From assembly GCA_013054445.1 (NCBI GenBank), contig JAAMPI010000083.1, positions 1-64,000 of the forward strand: 64,000 nucleotides of DNA. The letters run 5' to 3'. This DNA comes from Cudoniella acicularis. Taxonomy: Eukaryota > Ascomycota > Leotiomycetes > Helotiales > Helotiaceae. The notes under the pieces were generated by a model. It was not told where the DNA came from. It worked only from the letters and a program-made list of their open reading frames with translations, and made no database searches. Positions 35,577-47,553 of the stretch are shown piece by piece (within the stretch, counting starts at the first letter, position 1; every line of letters begins with the position of its first letter). Position numbers and translations under genes: made by a program.

Positions 35577-36905
35577 TTAAACCATTTCAAGTCCCGACTT
35601 CTTCTCATTCTCGATGGCTTCGTTGTTGATTAAAATCACTGGTTTTCATTGCATTTTACCTGAATGCGAAAGTTCCACTGCTTTCGGAACCTCTTTAATT
35701 CCGTTAAATGGGGTTGTCTTTACTTTTACGCCACTCTTGGACACAATTTCAAGCATTTTCTGGCATTCCGCTCGAGAACCTGATTATCCTCTCAATCGCT
35801 GGTTTTTGACGTCATTGAATAATAGGTGCTTACCTACCTGTAAGACTCCCGTGAATCCTGATGTCTCGGAAAACAAGTTCGGCGAAAGGAACGCTGACAG
35901 TTGTAGGCTGTGCAATTTGCACAAGAATACCATGCATCTTAGTGACAGCTGCAGAGAGACCAGCAGCCGTATCGCGGTCGCTGACATTAATGCTCGCATC
36001 AGCTCCTTTACCTCCGGTTACTGTCTTGACCTTTTCGACAACCTTTTCCTTCCCTATACGAGCATCTATGACCGTGTCGGCCCCGCATTGTTGGGCCAGT
36101 TGAATTCCTTCGTCCCGGGCGTCAATGGCTATAACGTGAAGACCGAGTGCTTTTGCGAACTGCACGCCGAGATGACCAAGGCCGCCTCCAGCCCCTACTA
36201 ATGCCAATGATTCCCCAACTTTTAAATCCCCTCTTACGAGACCTCCCCCTACAACACGGCGAGTAAGTTAATTAGACACCGTTATCGACATGAAAGCCTC
36301 ACAGATTGTGATCCCAGCGCAAGCTAATGGTACTGCACACTGAAAGCTCACGTTGTCTGGTAATAAGCAAACCTCCCTGCCATCAACAACCTCACACTCG
36401 GCAAAAGATCCATCCACCGTTACTCCTAGGTATCCACCAACGTTAGCACAATATTGTCGGTCTCTTTCAGAACTAATACAGTCAGAACGCCACATCAGTG
36501 ATATGTCAAATTGCACAGGACTCTGTCACCAACTTCAAACTCTTTTCTAGCTGATCCGACTTTCACAATCGTGCCCGCACCTTCGTGGGAAGCTATACAC
36601 GGAAGTTGGATCCTCATGATTCCATCGGTGACCATGCCATCGGTGTGGCAAAGAGAGTCTACTGCAACTTTTGCGAGGGGATCGTGTTCGTTGAGGTCCT
36701 TCCCAGGAGTTGGAACCTCATGGATTTTATATGGTTTTTTGAACTATGAGTTTGTTAGCTATTGTAGAACAATAAAACAGGTATAGCAATTATGCTTGTA
36801 ATAAAATGGATGTAGTGTAAAGCTTATGTATGTGAGACATTAAAATTTGGGTGTGACCTCGACCACCTGAGCGGCAAGCATATTTTCAGGGATTTTTGGA
36901 GCCAT
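35577..36905 (-). pseudogene. Second zinc alcohol dehydrogenase, disabled
   Basis: A recognisable medium-chain alcohol dehydrogenase with lesions. Exon 1 (36858-36905) encodes MAPKIPENMLAAQVVE. After an intron (36744-36857) the frame reads FKKPYKIHEVPTP, VDSLCHTDG (catalytic Cys), ASHEGAG (His) and GDRVLC. It then hits TGA at 36495-36497, and a single-base shift follows before ISSERDRQYCANVGGYLGV. The next parts are intact: PLACAGITIW across a normal intron, GAGGGLGHLGVQFAKALG (Rossmann motif), and KMHGILVQIAQP. After the last intron come QKMLEIVSKSGVKVK and VELSHSGKMQ, where a TGA (35646-35648) stands in place of the Gly in the family's GKMQGK ending; beyond it the frame continues to 35577. 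The structural-zinc cysteine region lies exactly at the frameshift. Protein similarity to the ADH at 29.5 kb is only moderate, so this is not a recent duplicate. Confidence 0.85.
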
Positions 36906-37367
36906 GACGCCAAATTTGATGATAAAAAATGCCGAGGATACCCTAGAGTATCTTTAGATGAGAATTAAATCTTAAAGATATGAAGCAATTGATTTTGAGA
37001 AGTCGTGAGGTAGTATGAAGGTTTCAGCGGGGTTATCTAGCTCGGTTCGGCGATAAGGTTTGACGTCAGCTCCAAATCCCATTCGGGCCACTCCTTCCTT
37101 CCACTCCATCTCTTTACGCTTCAACTGAGCTATTCTTCTTTCTTCATAGTCACTACTTTAGAAGCCTCGTGCCGTCTTGACACCAACCATCGTCGCTCGA
37201 GAGACGAGGCTGCACCACGTGCTTGTAACAACATTCCAACATCGCGATTGGTAACCCTGCTGTGCCTGCACGGAGACAACAGACGGTCCGCACCTTCCTC
37301 CGTATGAGTTTCATATTTCTAACCAAGAGTAGGCGCGGAAAGCGGTGTAAATGAGCGAAAATTCAAC
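36906..37367. other. Divergent promoter region
   Basis: Lies between the starts of the disabled alcohol dehydrogenase (-) and the acid phosphatase (+). No gene seen. Confidence 0.5.
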
Positions 37368-39238
37368 ATGACGGGGTCACTGGAAGAGGTTAGGTCTTTG
37401 ATCTGGAAAGGACCTGAAGATCTCAACGATGAGAGCTTGCCCAAATTCCCGCGGCCAAAGGGCAATCAAGTTCTAAAAAAGGCAGTTATCATCTCAATCA
37501 TTATGATAACCGCCTACTGTTCATTGGGATTAATATTTCATTCCATGTTACCTGAGGCTGGCTTCAGTGCCAATTCTGCTTCACACTTATCCAAAAAACC
37601 GTCTCAATATTTTGATCCCAATCCAGAGCTATGGCCTGGCCCAACGGCTACAGGGCGTGCTCCTTTTATGGCACAAGAGACTGTGGTGCCGAGTCTGGAC
37701 GGGAATAAGAACGAATCGATTAAGAGGCTCTGGGGACATCTTTCTCCATACTCACCGAATACTGATGGCTGGGGAATCGAGGAGTTTCCTGTGCCACCTG
37801 GCGCAAAAATTACCCAGGTTCATGTGAGATGTTCCTTTTGAATCCTTTTTTCTTTTGCTCACCGATTATAGACATTACATCGACATGGCTCGAGATATCC
37901 CACAGTTGGTGCCAACGTTCAGACCTTCGGAGCTAAAATTGCCAATCTAACAGGCAAATTCAAAGCTACTCAAGATCTATCCTTTCTTAATGATTGGGTA
38001 TATGGTCTGGGGGCAGAGATTATGGTACCAGCAGGCAGACTTCAGCTTTTCGAGAGCGGTGTGAACCACAACTACATGTACGCCTATCTATATGATCCCA
38101 AAGCCAAGATCATAGTACGATCAACCACCCAAAAACGGATGCGAGAGGTGAGTTAAGCACCCTTCTAATGTGAATCACTGCATGAATTCTCGCTAAGCAC
38201 TGTGCCAGAGTGTTTGGAATTTCCTGTCAGGCTTTTTTGGGCTCGACTGGGCCGAGAAAGATATCGATGTTGGTTATGGCATCGAGGGCAATACCGGAAG
38301 ATGGAACAACTCCCTTGCAGGCTACGACAACTGCCCGAATGCCAACTCTTTCAGAAATAAGGGAGGGATAAATGCCTCGGCAATTTGGGTAGACATCTAT
38401 CTTCAAAACGCCACTGCACGTTTCAACTCGATGCTCGAAGGAATCCAACTGAACACCAAGGATGTATATTCAATGCAGACAATGTGTCCTTATGAAACGG
38501 TACGTCGATCGCTCTCCCTATCCTTCGAGGTGGATATTTTCAGGTGCCAACTAAATACGAGCGCAGGCGGCCTTTTCCTGGTCACCATTCTGCGACCTTT
38601 TCACACACACCGAATGGCAGAACTTCGAATATTCGATCGACATTCAATTTGCAGGCGGTTCATCATTCCAAAGTCCTGCAGGCCGCGCTGTAGGACTAGC
38701 GTGGGTTCAGGAATTCGCCGCTCGACTCGAAAGCCACACATTGGCGTATTCAGGCTCTCAAATCAACGTCACACTTGACAGCGACATCCGTACTTTCCCC
38801 TTGAATCAAGCCCTCTATTTCGATTTCAGTCACGACACCAACATCCAATCTATCGTCACCGCGCTCGGCTTCACACAATTTAACCAGTTCTTGCCTGCTG
38901 ATCACCATCCGGGAAACCACAACCTGACCGTCTCGCATGTCACCCCTTTTGGTGCCCGGCTTGACATTGAAGTCATCAGGACGCCGCACCCTCTGCTTCC
39001 TGATAGAACTTACGATAAAGCGGGGCAGGAAACGGTGTATTTGCGTTTCAAGTTGAATGAGAGGACCCTGCCGCACCCGGATTGTGGGGGTGATAGAAAT
39101 GATGCTTTATGTTCTCTCGATACTTTTTTGTCGTTGGCAAAGGAGGAAGAGGCATTAGCGGAGTATGACCACGCTTGTTTTGGGGACTATGATGCGGTGC
39201 CTTATGGGGAGATTACTAATGGAAGGCCGATTAGATGA
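37368..39238 (+). CDS. Membrane-anchored histidine acid phosphatase (phytase family)
   Basis: A 564-residue phosphomonoesterase in four exons (37368-37823, 37872-38147, 38209-38499, 38567-39238), all with GT-AG introns. One transmembrane helix near residues 38-58 follows a short cytoplasmic N-terminus, giving a type II membrane protein or a signal anchor. The catalytic RHG motif, LHRHGSRYPT with His157, is split off by intron 1 right after VH, and the proton donor His430-Asp431 lies in DFSHDTN. Several N-glycosylation sites (for example NNSL, NATA, NLTV) support an extracytoplasmic catalytic domain. The cysteine-rich C-terminus (PHPDCGGDRNDALC) is usual for this family. Histidine acid phosphatases release phosphate from organic esters outside the cell; substrate preference (phytate or others) cannot be read. 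Intact. Confidence 0.9.
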
Positions 39239-40536
39239 GCCAACCTGGAGCCCGTGCCAAAATTTACATAGGAGAAGATTGTCTGAATATTGTTCGAGTA
39301 GGATGGGATAGAAGCCTTCATATGAAGGCGCTGTATGAACTTTGTAACTTACTAAGATTTCAATTAGACTCGTACAACCGTAAGCAAGGGTCGGTAGCCA
39401 CTTTCTAATACAGCTCGTTAGCATTTTTTCTAAAAGAGCACTCAATTCCGAGCCCTTGTCTCCTGAAATATAAATTTCATGACTCTCTCTACCTATCTCA
39501 CCTAAGCGTTCATAGATTGACCCTTTCCTATTATATTAATATCTCGCCGTATTTCTCTACTTCCCATTTGCATCCCGCGTTAAAAGGAAAACCAATCTAT
39601 ATATTTCCTTCCATAACTGTAGCTGTGACTATCTCTCTGCAATTAAATTAAAATTTTCTCATCTAATTATTCTTACCGTAACTTTAATTTTCTCTCTATC
39701 TATATTTCTACATGTCTTCATCTATGTCTTGGATTTTTACGCCCCTCTCCCTCTCCCTCTCCCTCACCACTCTTACGCCCCAACCAAAACCCCGCTACAA
39801 TAATTTTTTTTCTTCTATATATATCAAATTTATAATTTCTAGAATCTACACTGACTTACTCTATCTACCTTAGCAATTCAACCAACCCAACATCCCACAA
39901 TCATCTACCCACGCTGTCAAGAGAATTCAACTTTCAAGATCCTCCTTTCTCACTACCTACTAGTTTTACTCCACTCCTTCGAACATTTACTAATCCAACT
40001 CTACGAGTCAAGTCAAGGTGAGGCATATGAGCGAGCAAGGTATGCATGGAGAACCAACTCACTCGCTAACTTGATACCCACAAATACCGGCAAGCAGGTC
40101 AGTATTGTACACTATCTCACTTCACTTTACAATCACAATACACAAGACGACTCAATCAGTTTGACTCAACATCTGTATCTCATTCTTATCTGGTCACTAT
40201 TATGTTATCTAGACCATCTTCCCCTCCCCAGTAGCGAGTGAGTGAGCCAACACTGAGGTGCCAATCCGGCCTAGCCTTCAGATAATGCTCGCCATGCCGG
40301 TTCTTCATCTTCATCCTCGGTAAATCTCGACAAATAGTCGGTATGCTATGATATGCCAAATCCACACCCAAGGTATACTTTATGCACCAAGAAACGCCAC
40401 CCAATGCCGCACCAACCATGCTAAGCCGCCCAAGAAGAAACAAAAGACGCCATTCCTGTGAGGAATTTTTTTTATGTCGAGGACAAAGGAAAAGAACTAT
40501 GTGCAATGTAGAAAAATGGTGTGGTAAAACGGGAAG
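39239..40536. other. Intergenic, pyrimidine-rich
   Basis: Contains CT-rich tracts, including a CTCTCC repeat near 39741-39770. The small frames are unsupported. Most of it is probably the 3' UTRs of two convergent genes. Confidence 0.5.
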
Positions 40537-42435
40537 TTACCAAGAAACACCCCGCCACTCAAAATCCCCATCAATATTTACAAATCCACCTCTTTCAATG
40601 GCTTTCTCCCAGCCCATCATCACTGCAAGCAACTTGCAACCCATCGAGCTGACTGTGCACACGACCTTGTCACTCGCCTGTCCTAAGACTGCGAGATCCA
40701 TCAAGTATGCCCTCCCAACCAGCTCTCTCAGTCTCAAAGCTTCCTCGGTTGGTGGTAAATTCGTGTCAGGAGGCTCAACAGCATTGGCGGGGACACTGCT
40801 GGGCTTGCCGAGACTCCAAAACATGCCCGCAAAGAAACCACCTTCCCAGCCAACAGTTTCGTCCACGAAGTTTCTCATGCCAGCAATACCAGACGGCTTT
40901 GGAGTGCCCGCTGGCTGCTTTCCAGCAAGACGGATCTGTTCCTGAGCACGAATTGCCTCCTTGAACTCCTCTGCCTCATATACCTCAGGGTCGTCTGACG
41001 CAATGAGAATTAAGCTATGTTCCTCCGCCAACAAATTTTGGCCTCCATCCGGACCAGAATTGTTGAATGTTTTGTGAATAAGTTCATGTGCCTTGTCACT
41101 GTATCGGTCAAGAGGAACGTAGCTATCCTTGTACTGAAATTCGTAAGGTCGGCGATCTCCGTGTCGAACATGAATACCAACCACAACCCCGTTAGTGGCC
41201 TCTTCGGCTGGAAGGAGAGTCTTTGAGTGCAACTCAAGAATACGTTTATCAACATATTCTTCATCATCGTTGGACAATTGGAAGAGTGCTTCAAAACCTT
41301 GACGGGCAAACTCGTACATAGGCTTCTGTCGATACACTTCCATCTTCCGGGGATCTTCGTAAACCTCGTTGAAAGCACCGCCAAATGTGTAGCCCGCTGT
41401 TGCAGCAGAAACTACTAGATGGCGAGCGTGATGTGGACAGGGCAACATCTCATGACGTGGAGGAGGTCTGCATTTTGGAATCGGAGGTGGCTTAAAGAAT
41501 TTGGTGTATTTTCCGTATGCCCTAATGTTGTTAGTGAAAGACAGGAATATTTACTGATCAACTCACCATCTGGAATCATCGACAAAGAAATCGCGGCCCT
41601 CTTTTTGTGCCAAGCCATAGGCCGTCCACAGCATCATCAATGTTTTACCCAACCCCGCATCATGAGTCTCCAACACAAATGTCATCGTCTGCTTGCAGAC
41701 ATCCGATACGATCAATCCATCGGTATTCTCGCCGACCAAAGCTCCTTCTTTAACATTCATGCTTGTCTTGGCCTTGAGTCCAGGAAGAAGACCATGTGCT
41801 TCCGCCTCAGCTACGTCCATGAAATAAGGATCCACATGATAATATCCATGATGAGCAGCATGCTCTATATGTATATGCTTATGCAAATCTGCAACATGTA
41901 TAGCAACCTCGGTGTTTTGCGTGCATATATCGCGGTATTGCTCCGGTTGCAATGGGAATTCATGGTCGGGGGGGATAGACACTGTCCACTTCGCCCGTCC
42001 ACGTTTGTCCGTGATCATGACCGGTGTAGGAAAATCTGGTAATTCCGTATCGCCGACCATCTCGAATTCCTCTCCACTGTTGGTTGCCCATCCCACCGGT
42101 TTCACCGAATGGCCAAGCTGTATCGTGGTAAATCCAAAGTATAATATCAGCAATACACCAGACACCCACATCAGCACTCGCAAATATTTCCGAGGGTTGC
42201 TGGTAGGCGGAGGCTTGCCATGTCGTGGAACCAAGGCAGGAAGACTCGGAGAAGGAGGAGGAGAAGCGATGAGATGGTTGAAACTAAATCGGGATGAAGT
42301 TGAGGACAAAGGAGCCTTCTCTATGCCGTATGGGGTGGCCCTCCGAAGGTTCAGCCGCGGCGAATTCCTAGAGGAGAGAATCATATCTGCGTGTGCGTAT
42401 TTTTTGGCCAAAGAGAGATCGAGAGTTGGCGGCAT
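40537..42435 (-). CDS. FUT8/NodZ-like (GT23-type) type II membrane glycosyltransferase
   Basis: A 617-residue protein in two exons with a 45-nt intron (41522-41566, GTGAGT to ATTAG). Start MPPTLDLSLAKK at 42435 is preferred; an upstream ATG at 42540 would add 35 residues with no obvious function. A basic, Pro/Ser-rich cytoplasmic tail is followed by one transmembrane helix (about 86-105), the topology of a Golgi enzyme. The lumenal region has GKTLMMLWTAYGLAQ, then the sugar-nucleotide motif GIHVRHGD (His407 to Asp412), which matches the H-x-R-x-x-D signature of alpha-1,6-fucosyltransferases. Further on, LILIASDDPEVY and VVCTVSSMGCKLLAV recall the C-terminal motifs of FUT8. The donor sugar in fungi is not established, so fucosyltransferase activity is an inference from fold. 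Its reading frame is intact. Confidence 0.8.
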
Positions 42436-45400
42436 CTGAAAAACGGTTGGCGCAGCCAAAGAAGAATCGAATTGAACTAAAAGAGGAAGGGAGCACAAGC
42501 CGTCGTCAGTGGCTTGGGAACAGTGCTGTTGTGCTGGCACCGTGGGAATTAGGATCCGAAAGATGGTGACATCAAGGCTGAATATCCATATGTCGAAGAC
42601 GAGTGTCCAAGACTTGTAGTCCGAGGAAGCTCACGGGCAGTTGAGATGATATTCAAGTGAGGTTCGTCCCACGTAATCTCCGATATGCCTGTCAGATAGA
42701 GATTAAAAGACGAAAGTGGTGAGAGTGCACGGCACCCCGGTGTGGAGAAGGAATAGAGTCTGGTGGAGGAAATCGGTTGCGACCAGGCAATGCTTGAAAT
42801 GCAGGTGGCCCTGGGAGTTGGGAAGGCGGAGTGCAAGAGCGGTGGCTTCCTTCCTAGACTCGAAATCGGACGAGCAGGGAAGAGCGAGAAGGGAATTGGC
42901 GGGAAGAAGAAATTGGACGACAATCGAAATGGGAGGAAGTTTGAAGTGAAGAAGAAAGTGCGGGCCGCAGCACGATCAACATGCAACGCAAGAGGAAGGA
43001 ACGGTGGAGGTAGAGAGAGGTAGAGGGTGCGTGACTTGGACGAAGCCGTTTGTATGGGGGAACGCACCAAGGACTGGCAGCGCTGGCCGGATGAGGATTC
43101 AAGGAGGGGGACGAGGGGTGAAGCGTGAAGCCTGAGAAGGACCAACAAAGATGGAGATGGGGCTAACGAGTCGAGACAAATCTGATACACCAGGTCCTGG
43201 CCAATGGCTGTGCGCGAATGAGGCGGCCGGGGACCCGGGCGGCCATGGATCCTGACGGTGATCCTTGGCTCATCAGCAGAGCAGTCCGACTTGCTAGAAG
43301 TCTGCCGTGGTCGTGGCCTGCATGGCGAGTCGGCGACGTCCTGCTGTCTTACAAGACTCGGAGCCGCGGTAGAATCATCAGCGTGGCGAGCTCTGGGAAA
43401 CTACTAGTGTCGTTGGTACCAATCAAGGGCCAAGGCATATTTTTTTCTTCCTTGGATCTGCAGGGCGTGCATGTTAGATAAAATGGCTAGAATGGATCCA
43501 CGTCATGCCATGTCTTTCTGGTTTTTACTTGAGACTATTTTTCTTGCAATTATTGTATTCTTTTATCGATCCGGACATTTCCCAATAAATCTCCTCTTTC
43601 ATGTTCTGAAGCATCCCGTGTAAACGGTCGGTCTCATCCAGTGCGTGGTTCGTTAAACACAAAAGTGGATTACGCTCTTGGATGAACCCTTGAAATCATG
43701 AAACGCGCTAAAAAGAAGAGGGCCCGCAGAGGCCCCAGACCCTAGCATTGACACGTGACTGATTAGATCATCGAGATCGAGTCCCGTCTTCCAAGTGCAG
43801 GGGAGTCTCGAGTCCTGACATCACAAGCGACTTTTAGATGCTGCATCTGTTCTGCATCTGTTCTGCAAGCAAGCTTCACTTCTCAACTCGATTCCAAACC
43901 TCCATCGTCGCAAACACAAACTATTTTATGCTTTGCTTTGCTGCTGATGCTCACTCATCTTTATGCAACTTGATGATAATACCCACCGCGGCCGCTCGCC
44001 TTGATCCTTCTTTTCCTCAGCCTCATCCATCGTTCGAGGTCATTTTGTCTCGCATCCTTCAGAGGCACAGAGTCGCAAACCCTTCACCCGTCTCCAACCA
44101 ACGACCCAACGTCACATCCTGCAGCGCGTCGTTGACCCAACCCAGCGATGCAAAGGGTGGCCTCTCACATCGCACAGTCAATGCATAGGATCTGCCGGCA
44201 ATCGAGCGAGCTGCGATGAAGACGCGTTCGATGCGTCGGATCCCCGCTTCGAGAGTTGAATCTCCCAACTTTCGTCATCCTGAACTAGGGCGGCTGGTCC
44301 CGCCTGCTCCGAATTTGTCTTCGTTACACTCGCTGCCTGCAACCAACCCAAACAGAGGCTGAACTCCCCGACATTTTGAATATTGCAAGCAGAAAGTGAA
44401 CAAAGTATTTGCAATTTTTAAGGTTTCTCATGTTTGAAACAATCACCATGGCAAGAACTTCAATCTGTGCTTCCTCATCTAATCACAAGGCTGAATAGCG
44501 ATGGAAAATTTCCTTACAGCACCACCATATTGTTGATGTGCCTCTTGACGAGTCGACAATATAGGCAAAACATGTGCCTCGGCGCATGTCCTTTTCTGGC
44601 AATCCTCCTTGTGCGTCACAGTTGCACAGCCAGAAATAGTATCTCGCCAGCCGGATCATTAGACCTCGAAACCAGAGGTTTGGAAAGAACCGGATCCAAG
44701 GAAGAAAAGGCACCGTCGTGCTACCTAGTTCTTCGTTTGTATGCAAACAGGTGGAGGTTTGGGCTGAAAATCATGTTCCGTGTTAAATTTCCTGATTCGA
44801 GGAACCGATTGTGGAGGGGTTCTTCTCAAATTTCAAAAGCAAAAATTTATCGATTTATCGATACACAAGTATTCAGCTGTTCAAACTTCTCCAAATTTAG
44901 TATCACTTCTGTTTTTAGTTCGTTTTTTTAATCATTCATGCGCGCATCTTGCAAACCTTCAAAGTCCAGGATCTCAGAAGTCCGAGATCTCAGGAAAGGG
45001 CAGGTAAATTTTACGAGCAACAAGTCATTATGTCAGCCTCAGCTTTGCTCCTGGTACTCGTATGTTTAATTTCTTCTGCAGGCTTTCTATGTAGCACCGG
45101 TCTGATTAATTGAGCAATTCCCGCCTTTGGGAAGTAACGACCAAGGTTCGCAATTTTGTCTCGTGTTACCTGTTTTTCGCAATATTAATATTGCAGGCTG
45201 AATATCAACCACACACCTTCGGTTTGAGAAGACCCGAGAGACACATAGCATCAGGATTTAAAAGGATTATTCAAGAGAGCCTTGCCATCGTTCCAAACTT
45301 GTTAGCATGAACTGTACTACCAACAGGAAACCCGAGCAGGTCATGTTGAAGAAAAGACTCCGGTATTTCCAGCTTCAGAATTTTCACCAACATCTTCTAA

Positions 45401-47553
45401 CTGAGGCGGCCCATCCCCAGACCCGCAGCTTATCCACCGGAGTCCGGATTACATCCGTATCGGCCTCACATACAGGTTCTAAACACCAACCAACGCCAAC
45501 GCCACCTTTCCCAAGAGGGATCCCCTCAAACATCCGAACTTCCCAGTGCAGAGAGACATCAAATGGCAGACATCTCAACGAAGCCCTTCTACAAACCCTG
45601 GCAAGCGAGTAACGGCTGCAAGTCTCTGCCTACCACAGCCCAATACTCACTCCTCTTTCCATTTCCATGCCCATAAAATTGCCTATCAAATCCCAGAGAC
45701 ATGGAAAAAACATTTCTGAAAACCGAGGCACCACTCACTAATACGTGTGGCCCAGCCTCGCTGGTCACGACACCTTTGTCAAACACGCGCTCCTTGCCAT
45801 TTTCAGGACAAAGGGAGTTCCAGAGGATTACTCCATCTCTGTTTGAAATTTCCCGAATAAGCCAAGTCCCGCCCCTCAGTGTGTTGCCACCCTTCTCCAC
45901 GACTTAACCAAAGATGGCAAGACATCCCAGCTCGTACGATAAAACTCATCTCCCCATCCTCAGACCGTTTCACAAGCCCAGAGACACAAACTCATCATGC
46001 AGAACCACCGTACCTGTACCACCCAAGAAATAAGATTCATCAAATATCACAAGTCACACACCACACGTTAGACAAGACTCACAATCTACGACCCCGGTCC
46101 TCAAGCCTCGGCATGTACTGTACACTCGCAGTCTGGCAAAGATCAAGCCCTGCAGGATTCAATTTTATATCCAGCTGAAAAAGCCTGAAGCATGCGCCAC
46201 CGAGATCCAATGCCTAGTACTCTCGAGTCAAGATCCTGGAGAACTCTTACGGTAGTGGTTTAGATGAAGTGAACTAAGATTGATAATGAGTTTGAAGGGA
46301 AGAGAAGAAAATATTCATTTGACTCTTGGTTTGTTTGTTTCATCTCATAACTCATGAGTCATGAAATCATAACTTTTTCATCCCACCTTATGAACTTTCA
46401 TCCCATCCCACCACCTCACATTTTCATCCGAAAACCTACAAACAAAAATTCAAAACAAAACTCAAAATACCCACACCCAAATCCGTAAACTATAATCACC
46501 CTCTAAACATAAAATAAATGCTAAACACCCTACCCACCTGTAATCACCTATCTCATCTGATGCCCCTCCCCCACCCGTCGTTTCCGTATTCCTATCCCAA
46601 CCCTTCACAAATCACGATCTACAAAACATAGCTTTTCGAAGCTCAGACAAAAAGACTAATTCAGTGACTAACAGGCAAAAGAGGTTAATAAATACCTACA
46701 TTCTTTAAATCGGGACTCGACTATTCGAAGACCCGTAGGCAAAACAAGCGTCATGTATACAATATGTGCATTCGTTTGGCATCCACATCTGGAATGGCGG
46801 GACGGGAACACGCATATATCACTGCATATCAATATCAAAATCAAATTCCGTTTGTTTGCTGAATTTGGCTCATCTCTCAATTGCGAAGGTACTTCCCGCT
46901 TCCCGCAGATGCAATATCACTCACATGCATGGGGGATGATATCACATACAAACACAACAGAACAGAACAGACGCAGCAGCAATTCTCGTAATGCATCATT
47001 ATTTTCATTTACTTTCTTTCTCTCTTTCTCTCTTTCTCTCTTTCTTCCATCTTTGTCTTCATCTTATCTCTTGCTATCTGTCATGGTATCAAACAATCGC
47101 ATCGATCGAAGCCCCAAAAAACACATGCACGCATGTGTAAGGACTATTCGAACCCGCTCCAAAACGCCCGCCAGCTTGCCATCCCTCCGACAAAAGGACG
47201 CAAAAAGAGTATGGAGTATTAGTCCCGCCAACCGCCCTATGGTGGTGTAATTACATTTGGACATGCTATGCAATGCCCACAAGAAGACCAATGGATCGAG
47301 TGAATCCCGCCTTTCCACTCCTCTCCTCCAAAAGACTGCATTAACACAAGAACAGAAAAATCATGTATAAAAAAGGAGGGGGTCGTCGCGAGACAATAAT
47401 GTGCACAACAAAATGTGGGTATAGGGAAGAAAGTCAAAAAAAAAGTTTGCAAATCCCCGAAAACGCCAGTGAACCAAACAAATGCTCCTCCTCCATTGTT
47501 CATTACACACTATCATCGTACAAGCCCTTCCGTTTTTTCCCATCCCTTTTTTT
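42436..47553. other. 5.1 kb gene-free region
   Basis: Begins with the promoter of the glycosyltransferase gene and ends with the 3' UTR of the kinesin gene. Frames of up to 213 residues occur (for example 42549-43190 on the minus strand), but they are Ser/Pro/Leu/Arg-rich without motifs and overlap frames on the other strand. A small duplication of TGCATCTGTTC occurs at 43842-43863. I see no RNA gene. Confidence 0.45.
47013..47046. repeat. CT microsatellite (TTTCTCTC)n
   Basis: Four to five units of TTTCTCTC-type pyrimidine repeat just downstream of the kinesin gene. Confidence 0.85.

Noticed and set aside
42549..43190. 213-residue minus-strand open frame upstream of the glycosyltransferase
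   Set aside because: Ser/Pro/Leu-rich composition effect; lies in the promoter and overlaps frames on the other strand.
44434..44931. 165-residue plus-strand open frame
   Set aside because: No recognisable protein features, poor start context, AT-rich tail.
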